Assembly: GCA_963828505.1 (NCBI GenBank)
Contig: CAWHFM010000009.1
Span: forward strand, 310,001-374,000
DNA: 64,000 nt
Direction: 5' to 3'
DNA from: Bog-473 sp963828505
Lineage (GTDB): Bacteria > Actinomycetota > Acidimicrobiia > Acidimicrobiales > RAAP-2
The notes below the pieces were generated by a model. It saw only the letters and a program-made list of their open reading frames with translations, had not been told where the DNA came from and did not search any database. The position numbers and the translations under genes were made by a program. Positions 46,631 to 55,326 of the stretch are shown here, piece by piece; the stretch's first letter is position 1, and every line of letters starts with the position of its first letter.

Positions 46631-46670
46631 GAAGGACCACGAGCGGGACTTCCGTCGCCCGTGGTCCTTC
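46631..46670 (-). terminator. Strong hairpin between two paralogues
   Basis: GAAGGACCACG (46631-46641) pairs perfectly with CGTGGTCCTTC (46660-46670), an 11-bp stem with an 18-base loop, 49 bp beyond the stop of the upstream gene. There is no clear U-run, so it may be a terminator, an RNA stabiliser or an attenuator dividing the cluster's transcript. Confidence 0.5.
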
Positions 46671-46718
46671 GCGCTGCCGGTCAAGGGTGCCTCAGCACCC
46701 GGTAGGTCAGGTGACCCC

Positions 46719-47561
46719 CTATGACGCGACCTTTATGGACAGGGCCTTCGTGGCGGTGCTTATGCCAGCCTGAACCTCCACGGTGATCTTGAAGGTCCCG
46801 GCCTTCTTCGGCTTGCCCGAGATGACCCCGGCCGACGACAGGGTGAGTTTCTTCGGCAACGCTGCTGATCCGGCCGCCAGGGACCAGGTGTACGTACCGT
46901 TGCCCCCGGTCGCCGCCAGCGTGGCCGAGTACGCCTTCCCGGCCGTGCCCTTGGCGAGTTTTTTCGTGGTGACGGACAGCGGAACCGGGTAGACGACGGA
47001 CCATGTCGTCCCACTGATCAAGATGTCAGCGGAGTCGTATTGGCTGGTCTGTACGTTCCGTGGCGCATTCGTGTAGAGCCGGAGCTGGTACATCCCGGCG
47101 TAGCCGTCGTTCGAGTGGTCATTGTTCGGGTAGTCGGCCTCCAAGGTGGCGATGTTCTCGTCGCCGCTGTGACCGGTCTCGACGGGCAATGTGGCCGAGT
47201 TGAGCGGTGGCGGTGCGCCGGTGTTCGGGAACGTGGTCGTCAGTCCGAGCTGCTCCCCGGACCACTCCGAGGTGGGCTGCCCGTCGACCGGGAGGTAGCC
47301 GTACAACGTGGCCACGGAGTCGCCGCTGCGGATGGTCGAGGTGCCCTCGACGTAGGCCGCGACCGGCGAGTCGGTCAGGTTCCCGCCGGTGACCTGCTGG
47401 CCGGCGGCGTTGTAGAAGATCAGGCCACCGACCGAACCGGGGTCCGGTTCCCACGGCGGGTTCCCTTGGGCGGACGCGGGCCCCGCGAAACCAGCGGTGA
47501 TGATGCCCGAGACCAGCGCGAACACGCCCGCGGCAATGGTGCCTTTCTTTCTCAATCTCAT
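46719..47561 (-). CDS. Secreted paralogue with C-terminal putative-Ig domain
   Basis: A 280-residue exported protein from ATG 47561. Signal peptide (GTIAAGVFALVSGIITAGFA), then residues 33-193 nearly repeat the N-terminal domain of the giant protein (PPWEPDPGSVGGLIFYNAAG, YGYLPVDGQPTSEWSGEQLG, LPVETGHSGDENI, YQLRLYTNAP). The last 80 residues are a putative-Ig (He_PIG-like) domain: LAKGTAGKAYSATLAATGGN, GVISGKPKKAGTF. No anchor. It looks like a short version of the giant protein, with one Ig domain in place of ten plus a propeller. Confidence 0.85.
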   Translation of the reverse strand: MRLRKKGTIAAGVFALVSGIITAGFAGPASAQGNPPWEPDPGSVGGLIFYNAAGQQVTGGNLTDSPVAAYVEGTSTIRSGDSVATLYGYLPVDGQPTSEWSGEQLGLTTTFPNTGAPPPLNSATLPVETGHSGDENIATLEADYPNNDHSNDGYAGMYQLRLYTNAPRNVQTSQYDSADILISGTTWSVVYPVPLSVTTKKLAKGTAGKAYSATLAATGGNGTYTWSLAAGSAALPKKLTLSSAGVISGKPKKAGTFKITVEVQAGISTATKALSIKVAS

Positions 47562-47643
47562 GGTGATCGTTCTTTCTCTTTGAGTGGAGACGATTGGTGT
47601 TCTCTTTGGTGGAGAAACGAGTGCCGGCACGGACGCCGCCGGC

Positions 47644-47675
47644 CGGGCCGCGGATCTCGATGGGTCCGCGGCCCG
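47644..47675 (-). terminator. GC-rich hairpin after the PstS-like gene
   Basis: CGGGCCGCGGA (47644-47654) and TCCGCGGCCCG (47665-47675) form a perfect 11-bp stem with a 10-base loop, 34 bp downstream of the PstS-like stop codon. It lacks a U-run. It probably limits read-through so that the binding protein is made in excess over the downstream genes. Confidence 0.5.
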
Positions 47676-47708
47676 TGCGGCGATGACGTGGCGGCTATCG
47701 CGCTCGTG

Positions 47709-48938
47709 CTAGCTCACGTCGCCCAGGTCGTCGTAGCTGGGCGTCACGCCGGATGCGGCCACGAGGGCTTTCCCGGCAGGCTTGTCGAACCACGCGGTGG
47801 TGGGCGAGCTGGGATCCGAGAACAGCGTCTGCACCCAGTTGAGCGAGCTCCCTGGCTCGAACGGGGTCGTGGAGCTGGCATCGCTCTGTCGGAAGATCAC
47901 GTAGTCGGTGATCGGGCTGTCGTAGACGGCGCCGCTGTCGGGCGGGGTCCCGGCCAGGAGCTTGACGCCCGGCGACAGCGGGGTCGACGTGCCGGTCTGG
48001 GGGAACGGGCTGCCGTGCCCGTTGTTGCCTGCGGCGGAGTCGTTAGTGCCGAACGGCGCGTTCGGGTTGTAGAAGTATCCGCTGTTCCACAGGCTCAAGC
48101 GGGCCGTCGAGAACGGCACGATCGCGTCAGCCGGAGTTGTGTTGCCGGTGATGGCCGTCGGGTCGTTCTGCTCGACCGTCTTCACGCTGGTCGAGAGGGT
48201 GGGCGTGTGGCCTCCGTTGGCTGTCGTCAGGTCGGCGATGAAGGTCTTGTAGATGGCCGACGTCGAGGGTGGGATTAGGGGAACGATCGTGTTCGTAGAT
48301 CCCCCCGAGTTACTCGGCAGCTGGTTCCACTGGGTGTACACACCCGTGTAGATGCCGAGGAGCTCAGCGGCAGACAGGCCGGCCGGCGCGTCGGTCGACG
48401 TGCTATCTACGGCGATCTGTACCGAGTCAGTGGCGATCTGGACCACGTGGAGGTAGCCCCAGCCCTGGTTGCCCGCCTGTGTCTGCTGGGCCGAGGTCGG
48501 GAGGGACGAGGATGCCACGTAGTTGATGACCTCGGGAGAGTTTTGGTCGGCCAGCAGCGCGGAGATCGCGCCACTGCTGCTCGAGACCCGCTGGACTGGG
48601 TCCGTGCCGGCCCTGAGCACATCGGTGGGGTTCAGGAGCGTCGAGGCGCCTCCGGTCGTCACGCTGTTCGTGTACGACTGACGCCCGTTCGCATCGGCCG
48701 TCGCATTGAACGAGACGAAGCGGTTCTTGTCCCCCGACCCGTTGAAGCCCGGCGATCCCGATACGTCGCCGTCAGCGGCGAACTCGACGGCGTATTGGGG
48801 CGTGTCGCCCGAGACACCCACCACGTCGCCGGCCTGAGGCTGATAGTCCGCACCTGCCGTCCCGCTACTCAGGACGGGCAACGCGGTCGCGGCCAGGCCG
48901 ACGAGGCTGAGCGCTACCACTGCTCTCTTTTGTCTCAC
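47709..48938 (-). CDS. PstS-like secreted substrate-binding protein
   Basis: A 409-residue protein with a clean signal peptide (ALSLVGLAATALPVLSSGTA) and no C-terminal anchor. AGDVVGVSGDTPQYAVEFAA corresponds to the first ligand loop of PstS-type proteins, VAVDST-like VQIAVDSTSTDAPAGLSAAE to the second strand region, and TGVYTQWNQLPSN to the conserved IFTG....W.D block. It may bind phosphate or a related oxyanion and is the first gene of the surface/pst cluster, directly behind a promoter with a direct-repeat activator-type site. It is longer and more divergent than the anchored PstS encoded 10 kb further on. Confidence 0.8.
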   Translation of the reverse strand: MRQKRAVVALSLVGLAATALPVLSSGTAGADYQPQAGDVVGVSGDTPQYAVEFAADGDVSGSPGFNGSGDKNRFVSFNATADANGRQSYTNSVTTGGASTLLNPTDVLRAGTDPVQRVSSSSGAISALLADQNSPEVINYVASSSLPTSAQQTQAGNQGWGYLHVVQIATDSVQIAVDSTSTDAPAGLSAAELLGIYTGVYTQWNQLPSNSGGSTNTIVPLIPPSTSAIYKTFIADLTTANGGHTPTLSTSVKTVEQNDPTAITGNTTPADAIVPFSTARLSLWNSGYFYNPNAPFGTNDSAAGNNGHGSPFPQTGTSTPLSPGVKLLAGTPPDSGAVYDSPITDYVIFRQSDASSTTPFEPGSSLNWVQTLFSDPSSPTTAWFDKPAGKALVAASGVTPSYDDLGDVS

Positions 48939-49340
48939 GGAGATCCCTTCGTTCGTTCGGATTCGGATGCCGCCGCGTCAAGTTCGGCGACGCCGGCCGT
49001 TGCAACCTATCAATTACGATCGGATACATCAACTTTGTAGGAATTGTTGCCGCAGGTTTGCAGGGAATTGTTGCCGCGGGGATGCCAGCAATCCGACTGG
49101 TGGTGTGACGTTCTCGTTTTAAGTTGTCGGAGAAGTCGTGTGAGGCTCGTAGCCGCGCCCGGCGCGCTCAGGGCTCGAGACTGACGGGTTCGAGCACGAC
49201 GCTGCTCCCAAAGGCGCGAGCCGGGCAATCGGCGGGGGCGCCGAGCCGCAGCACGCCGCGCTCGTTGCCGACGCGGTCAGCTCCGCGCTCGCTTCGCCTA
49301 TTCCCGGCTGGTTCTCCGCAGGTCTGGTACGACCCGCCGG
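48939..49340. other. Intergenic region between PstS-like gene and ugpB
   Basis: No gene. Its left half holds the A/T-rich promoter region described separately. The right half (49080-49340) is GC-rich with no recognised element and lies downstream of the ugpB stop. Confidence 0.5.
49004..49077 (-). promoter_or_regulatory. Promoter with 14-bp direct repeat, candidate response-regulator site
   Basis: Minus-strand promoter: -35 TTGATG (49027-49032), 17-bp spacer, -10 TAGGTT (49004-49009), about 65 bp before the PstS-like start. Immediately upstream, GCGGCAACAATTCC occurs twice in direct orientation (49040-49053 and 49064-49077), 24 bp apart, the nearer copy ending 7 bp from the -35 box. This geometry is typical of OmpR/PhoB-class activators. 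The repeat sequence does not match the known E. coli or Streptomyces PHO box. Confidence 0.6.
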
Positions 49341-50747
49341 CTACGACGCGCCCAGCCGGGAGTTGTAGGCGGCGATGGTCTGGTTCACCTGCGATTCGGC
49401 GGTCGAGACCGCCTTGGCCGGCGCCACGCCCGAGGTGTACATGGAGATCTCGGCATTGACGACGTCAGTGCGCACGTCGGCGTAGGGTCCGATGACGGAG
49501 CCTTGCGTGGCAGGGGTGTTGGCGCCGTTGTTGATCTCGTTGTAGGCGATCTTGTATCCGGGGCTCGTGACCCACAGGTGCTGGACCGTGGCCGTGTGCA
49601 CGGACGACTTGCGGACGGGGATGTATCCGGTCCCGGCGGCCCACGTCGCCTGAGACTGCGTGCTCATCAGATAGGCGATGTAGGTCCACGCCGCCGCCTG
49701 GTCCAGGGCGGGGACGCGGTCGGAGATGTACACGCCTGAGCCACCGGGCTCGATCCCGCCCTGTATCGAAGAGCTGAAGACCGGGAACGGTCCGACGCCG
49801 AGCTTCACGCTGGAGTACTGGCCGCTGCCCAAGAGCTTGGTGACGGTGCCGAGGGCGGCCGACGTCTCAATGGTCATGCCGTACTTGCCGCTGCCGATGC
49901 CGAGCAGGTTGTCGTACGCGTCCGGGCCTGAGGACGGGTTGGTCGTGGCCCAGCCGGAGCGCACCAGGGTGTCGAGCTGGCTGAAGATGGACACCGCCGT
50001 CTTGGTGTCGAACACTCCTTTGGTGGCGCGGGCGCTCCGCCCGTTCTGGTTGTTCACGAACAGCTGGTTGGCTGTCGCGAGCCACGTCTCCAGATGCCAC
50101 GGGTCGAGCACGAGGCCCATGCCCGTCCCCGACGCCTTGAGCGCCTTGGCGTCCTCGGTCATCTGGGGGAGCGTCAGCGGCGGGTCGGCCGGATTGAGGC
50201 CGGCCTTCGTGAACGCGTTCTGGTTGTAGAACACGATGGGCGCGGACACGGCAAAGGGCATTGCCCACTGGACACCGTCCACCCGCCAGTAGGCGAGCGG
50301 CCGCGGGAGGTAATCGCTCGTCGAGTACTTCGCCGCGTTCATGCACGACTGGACGGGCAGGAACGACTGGGTGTCGATGGCCTCTTGGGTCCGCTGGTCC
50401 TCGAGCTGGACCACGTCGGGCAGCTGCCCGTTGCTGAGACCGGCCGTGTACTTCTGCCACGTGTCGTCGTACCCGGCCTGGGTGACCAAGGTGACGTGGA
50501 CCTTGGACTGGGAGGAGTTGAACGCGTTGGTGATGCCCTGCAGCGTGGTGAGATTGGCCTCGGAGGCTGACTCCCAGTAGGTGATGTTGACGGTGCCCCG
50601 GTGCGCCTTCAGTGCGGCCAGGTTGCAGCTGGGCAGCTTGGTGGCCGCATTTGCGGCCGGAGCGCTCACCGCGCCGGCGGCGGTCACTCCGGCGGTGGCG
50701 ACGACGAGCGCCGCGGCGATGAGTCGGCTCAACGATGGGGTACGCAT
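49341..50747 (-). CDS. ugpB: Glycerol-3-phosphate/sugar ABC transporter substrate-binding protein
   Basis: A 468-residue exported protein with signal segment LIAAALVVATAGVTAAGAVS. It is an extracellular solute-binding protein family 1 member: VNITYWESASEANLTTLQGI, LPDVVQLEDQRTQEAIDTQS, PFAVSAPIVFYNQNAFTKAG and GGSGVYISDRVPALDQAAAW. These match UgpB-type proteins more than maltose-binding ones, and its place with ugpCAE-like genes supports glycerol-3-phosphate or another phosphodiester product as substrate (inference). No lipobox Cys. Last gene of its operon. Confidence 0.8.
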   Translation of the reverse strand: MRTPSLSRLIAAALVVATAGVTAAGAVSAPAANAATKLPSCNLAALKAHRGTVNITYWESASEANLTTLQGITNAFNSSQSKVHVTLVTQAGYDDTWQKYTAGLSNGQLPDVVQLEDQRTQEAIDTQSFLPVQSCMNAAKYSTSDYLPRPLAYWRVDGVQWAMPFAVSAPIVFYNQNAFTKAGLNPADPPLTLPQMTEDAKALKASGTGMGLVLDPWHLETWLATANQLFVNNQNGRSARATKGVFDTKTAVSIFSQLDTLVRSGWATTNPSSGPDAYDNLLGIGSGKYGMTIETSAALGTVTKLLGSGQYSSVKLGVGPFPVFSSSIQGGIEPGGSGVYISDRVPALDQAAAWTYIAYLMSTQSQATWAAGTGYIPVRKSSVHTATVQHLWVTSPGYKIAYNEINNGANTPATQGSVIGPYADVRTDVVNAEISMYTSGVAPAKAVSTAESQVNQTIAAYNSRLGAS

Positions 50748-50796
50748 GCTCCATGCCTAGCATCGCACGGCCGGTGGCTGGTGTCTGCTCCCCGGC

Positions 50797-51696
50797 CTAT
50801 TTCACGGCGCCGGCGGTCAGGCTTCGGACCAGCTGCTTCTGGAAGACCAGCAAGAGGATGACCAGGGGCACGAACGCGATGACCGCGCCCGCGAGCGAGA
50901 CCGGGATCTGGGTCACCTCGGTTCCGAGCAGCTGCTTGAGCCCGATCTGCACCGTGTTGAGCGGCGTGGTGCCTCCAGTGGACACGAGGGGCCACAGGTA
51001 CTGGTTCCACGCGCCGAGGAACGAGAAGACGCCGAGCGCGGCCAGCGAGGGACGGGCCAATGGCACGGCGACCCGGGTCATGAAGCGCAGATGCCCGTAG
51101 CCGTCGAGCTGGGCCGCCTCTTGGAGGTCGCGTGGGATCTGGAGGAAGGCCTGGCGCATGAGGAAGATGCCGAACCCGGTGGCTAGGAACGGGACCGAGA
51201 GCCCGGCGTAGGTGTTGAACCAGCCCAACGAGGTGATCGTGTCGAGATTGGTGATGAAGGTCACCTCGCCGGGGATCATGAGAGTGGCCAGGCAGACCAA
51301 GAACAGCGTCCGCTTCAACGGGAAGCGCAGGAAGGCGAAGGCGTAGCCGGCCAGGATCGACGTGATGAGCTGACCCGCCACAATCGCCAGCGTCATCACG
51401 ACCGAGGTCGCGACGTACGTGGACATGTTCCCGGTGGTCCATGCGGCCACGTAGTCGTGCCACTGCGGGTCGGTCGGGAACAGCGGGGGCGGTCGCTGAA
51501 CGAGCTGGTCCGGCTTGATCAGCGAGTTGACGACCGTGATGTAGACCGGGAACAACACGATGATGGCGCATGCAGTCAGCGCGGTGTACGCGCCGATGGT
51601 CCGCAGTCGCCGCCGCGGTCGACGGGAGACCGGCGCATCCACTGCGGCTCCGGCCTCGGCTCCGCTGACCGAGGCGTCGACGGGCTCAGCGGGCAT
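50797..51696 (-). CDS. ugpE: Glycerol-3-phosphate-type ABC transporter permease UgpE
   Basis: A 299-residue MalG/UgpE-class permease with a cytoplasmic Arg-rich lead and six helices. LQEAAQLDGYGHLRFMTRVA is the EAA loop, and it ends with FQKQLVRSLTAGAVK, the standard finish of UgpE/MalG proteins. It overlaps the ugpA stop by 11 bp. Partner of UgpA in the channel. Confidence 0.88.
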   Translation of the reverse strand: MPAEPVDASVSGAEAGAAVDAPVSRRPRRRLRTIGAYTALTACAIIVLFPVYITVVNSLIKPDQLVQRPPPLFPTDPQWHDYVAAWTTGNMSTYVATSVVMTLAIVAGQLITSILAGYAFAFLRFPLKRTLFLVCLATLMIPGEVTFITNLDTITSLGWFNTYAGLSVPFLATGFGIFLMRQAFLQIPRDLQEAAQLDGYGHLRFMTRVAVPLARPSLAALGVFSFLGAWNQYLWPLVSTGGTTPLNTVQIGLKQLLGTEVTQIPVSLAGAVIAFVPLVILLLVFQKQLVRSLTAGAVK

Positions 51697-52617
51697 AGCT
51701 CACCCTCCGCTCGAGCAGTCGCATCTGTACCAGGGTCAGCCCGAGCATGATGAGGAACAGGACCGTCGCCATGATGGCCGCCTCGCCCGGGTTGTTCTCC
51801 ACCTGGAGCGTGTTCACGATGTTGTAGACGAGCACGTTGGTGTGCAGTCGGACCGCATTGGTGTTGCCGATGAGGATGTCCACCGCGCCGAACGCTTGGA
51901 AGGCGTAGATCGTGCTCACGACGAGTGCGAAGAAGATGGTCGGGGACAGCAGCGGGACGGTCATGCGCCAGAAGCGCGTCCACGCGCCGGCGCCGTCGAT
52001 GCGGGCCGCCTCGAGCAGTTCGTCGGGCACCGATTGAAGTCCCGCGGACATGATGATGAAGGACAGCCCGAGGAACTGCCAGATGCTGATGAGCGCCACC
52101 GAGGGCAGCGCCCAGGTCGTGCTCTCGAGCGCCGGGGGGTTCGGGTTGATCCCGAGCCAGGGCAGCAGGCCGACCACCGGGTTGAGCAGGGTGCCGAAGA
52201 TGACCGAGGCCACGGCCACCGAGCTGACCACGGTGGAGGAGAAGATCAACCGGTACACGGCCATGCCCTTGAGCTTGCGATGCGCCGCCACAGCCAGGGC
52301 CAGCCCGAGCAGGATGCTCGTCGGCACGACCAAGATCACGAAGACGAACGTGGTGAGCAGGCTCTGGGTGAACTGCGTCGAGGAGAGGGTCGGCCAGATC
52401 TGGTGCAGCCCGACGTAACGGGCGGGGAGTCCCGGTACGGGCGGTGTCTCGTAGAGCATGAGCTTGAAGTTGCGGAGGAACGGATAGAACGAGAAGGCGG
52501 CGAAGAGCGCCAGCGCAGGGACGAGGAGGCCGTAGGCGAACCCGGCCTCCTTCCGTCGCCGCGAGCGCAGAGCCCCGCGATGTTCGGCTACGGGGGGCAC
52601 GGTCACGTCGGTGGCCG

Positions 52618-52621
<4 letters not shown>
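51686..52621 (-). CDS. ugpA: Glycerol-3-phosphate-type ABC transporter permease UgpA
   Basis: A 311-residue permease of the MalF/UgpA class with six helices. DELLEAARIDGAGAWTRFWR is the EAA loop; FAYGLLVPALALFAAFSFYP is the usual first helix. It overlaps ugpC by ATGA at its start and ugpE at its end, so all four genes are tightly coupled. Confidence 0.88.
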
Positions 52622-53718
<1,097 letters not shown>

Positions 53719-53756
53719 GGTGTCTTCCGCCTCCCTTCCTGCGTCCAGACCGAGAT

Positions 53757-54065
53757 TCAGCCGGTCGGGATCCGCCAGCCCATGGACTCGGCGATCTCCT
53801 TGCAGGTCGGGCAAAGCGGGTATCGCTTGGGATCGCGCCCCGGTACCCACTCCTTGCCGCAGAGCGCCCGAACGGCCGTGCGGTTGACCATGCCCTCGAC
53901 CACGCTGGGGCCGACCGAGACGAAGTCTCCCCCCTTGGGGGTATAGCCCTCGAGCACGATGTGGGCCATGCGCTCGTGGTCCTGGTCGTCGAGGTCCGGC
54001 GAGGGCCGCGCCGGAGCCACGATGGTCCCGGCTGCTCCCGCTGGCGTGGTCTCGGTCGTGCTCAC
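53757..54065 (-). CDS. DUF3039 family protein
   Basis: A 102-residue protein from GTG 54065 (GGAG just upstream). MVNRTAVRALCGKEWVPGRD followed by PLCPTCKE is the DUF3039 signature: three Cys in C...CPTC that may bind a metal, probably zinc. The family is found across actinobacteria, function unknown. It lies 38 bp upstream of ugpC on the same strand and may lead that operon, though it is more often a housekeeping gene. Confidence 0.85.
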   Translation of the reverse strand: MSTTETTPAGAAGTIVAPARPSPDLDDQDHERMAHIVLEGYTPKGGDFVSVGPSVVEGMVNRTAVRALCGKEWVPGRDPKRYPLCPTCKEIAESMGWRIPTG

Positions 54066-54368
54066 CTCCGGCCCCTCGAGGCTCCCCTCACCACTCGTCC
54101 AGCGTAGGCATGCGGGGTTCCTCCTTGCTGGACCCACACACCGCGAGTGTCGCGTCCGCTCTACCCGCGGGAGGGTTCCGCCGGCTCCGTCAGATCGCCT
54201 TCGGAGCTCGCATCGGTCAACCGACGCGGAGCGAGGAGCGCGGCTGGGCGCGCCCAGGTCCAGCGCGGTCGGACCCGCGGCGAATGGCAGGTGCAATGAA
54301 TGTGCTTTTCACCAAATCCGCCTGTCGCATTTGACCGAATTGTCTTCCGCGTCGTTGCTGAATTGATC
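54066..54368. other. Intergenic between divergent DUF3039 gene and small leaderless gene
   Basis: No gene recognised. The right end becomes A/T-rich from 54296 and carries the promoter of the plus-strand transcript. Confidence 0.4.
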
Positions 54369-54374
54369 TATACT
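54369..54374 (+). promoter_or_regulatory. -10 box of a leaderless transcript
   Basis: TATACT at 54369-54374 ends six bases before the ATG at 54381, so the predicted transcription start is the A of that ATG. The -35 is weak (TTCCGC region). Surrounded by A/T-rich sequence in otherwise GC-rich DNA. Confidence 0.5.
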
Positions 54375-54380
54375 GGACAC

Positions 54381-54566
54381 ATGTTGAGTCCCAAGTCCGC
54401 GCGTGACGTCGGGCCGATCCGGCCGGACGAGGGCACGTCGAGCTCCCGCTGCGCCAGCAGCTGGGTCGAGCGTGACCGTTCGGGCGGACGCGGCGCGAAG
54501 CATGCGGGAGTCCAGGCATCCGATGCCGCTGCGATCATGGCGAGGGAGGTGACCTCGACGTTATAG
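54381..54566 (+). CDS. Small protein of 61 residues or coding part of a short regulatory RNA
   Basis: ATG 54381 lies exactly where a transcript from the TATACT box would begin. The 61-residue product (LSPKSARDVGPIRPDEG at the start, DAAAIMAREVTSTL at the end) is polar and unrecognised, but its codon third positions are mostly G/C, as in real genes of this genome. It is followed within 62 bp by a good intrinsic terminator, giving a self-contained unit of about 250 nt. It may be a small protein gene or a structured RNA. Confidence 0.5.
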   Translation: MLSPKSARDVGPIRPDEGTSSSRCASSWVERDRSGGRGAKHAGVQASDAAAIMAREVTSTL

Positions 54567-54598
54567 ACAGGGCCTTTCTACTGTCCTTCGACGTTGAG

Positions 54599-54628
54599 GA
54601 GCCGCTTCCACAAGGGAGCGGCTCTTTT
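54599..54628 (+). terminator. Intrinsic terminator
   Basis: GAGCCGCT (54599-54606) pairs with AGCGGCTC (54617-54624); with the adjoining TCC/GGG the stem reaches 11 bp closed by an ACAA loop, followed directly by TTTT. It is the clearest Rho-independent terminator in the window. Confidence 0.8.
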
Positions 54629-55326
54629 GTGTTCCCGGGGAAACGATGGCGGACGGTGAGGAATTCCGCCGGCCTCGCCACCGGGAGCCCGACCACGAGG
54701 GCACCCCGCCGGAGTTCCGTCGGTCGGACGGCCGTCTCGGCCTCGCGACGTGTGGGATTTTGTCACTCCGCGTTGCGCTTTTGGCAAAAATCGGCAACAT
54801 CATTTGCTCATTGAAAACCGAAGAGAGGGCCAGATTCGTCCTTGGCCCGATTCTCAGGCTCATCCGTCAGAGGAACCAGCGATGTCATGCGTCGCTGCGG
54901 TGGGTGCGATTCCCATCTGGGCTACCACGGCTGGAGTAGCGCACCCCGGCCCGTCCTGTGAGCATTCGGCTCGCGGTGGACAACCAAAAGGAAAGCCGGC
55001 GTGTCTTCATCCCCCCGGGGACGCGACGTGATCCAGTGCGCACAGGCCGGTGTCGCTCGAGGGTGTGAGTTCTGCATCCCGGGCTGGAGAGACGAGGGTT
55101 CGACTCCCTCCACCGGTTCGACAGGTGCCCATTCGGAATGGCATCGGCGCCCCTGACCGGGCCGCTCCGGGTCGGCCGACGCCATCGGCGACCCGGCGAC
55201 CAGGGCGGGGCTCCTCGAAAGGGCGCTCGGGAATCGTCTTACCACCCATATGGTTGACCACTCAGAGGAATTGCGATCAGAGAAATCTGCACCTGGACGG
55301 TGCGCTCTGTACATCGAAGGAGTCCG
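54629..55326. other. Long leader region upstream of lon
   Basis: No confident protein gene. A frame at 54646-54939 begins plausibly (ADGEEFRRPRHREPDHEGTP) but ends in a phrase typical of translated tRNA-like DNA. A 3'-tRNA-like stretch ending in CTGGGCTACCA lies at 54900-54927, and a better tRNA-like fold at 55046-55118 is listed separately. The rest may contain the lon promoter. Confidence 0.4.
55046..55118 (+). tRNA. tRNA-like sequence, degenerate, closest to tRNA-Gly(CCC)
   Basis: The 73-base stretch folds with canonical arm lengths: acceptor GCCGGTG (55046-55052) with CACCGGT (55111-55117), seven pairs including a G-U; D stem GCTC/GAGT; perfect T arm GAGGG-TTCGACT-CCCTC (55094-55110). 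The anticodon arm is the weak part: TCTGC/GCTGG has one T-T mismatch, with loop ATCCCGG giving anticodon CCC. G replaces A14 in the D loop. It may be a decayed or unusual tRNA gene. A standard scanner would probably score it low. Confidence 0.45.

Noticed and set aside
49040..49077. Canonical PHO box
   Set aside because: The 14-bp repeats are 24 bp apart and do not resemble CTGTCAT-type or GTTCACC-type boxes, so only a generic activator-site call was made.
54844..54927. A second tRNA, ending CTGGGCT-A-CCA with a T arm at 54900-54916
   Set aside because: The acceptor pairs only 6 of 7 with two G-U, the D loop is 14 bases, the T loop has G55, and the spacing between D and anticodon stems is too long. 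At most a tRNA fragment.
55046..55130. tmRNA 3' end or permuted tmRNA, suggested by GGTTCGACAGG after the T arm
   Set aside because: No tag reading frame or pseudoknot series was found, and the acceptor pairs locally within 73 bases as in a tRNA.
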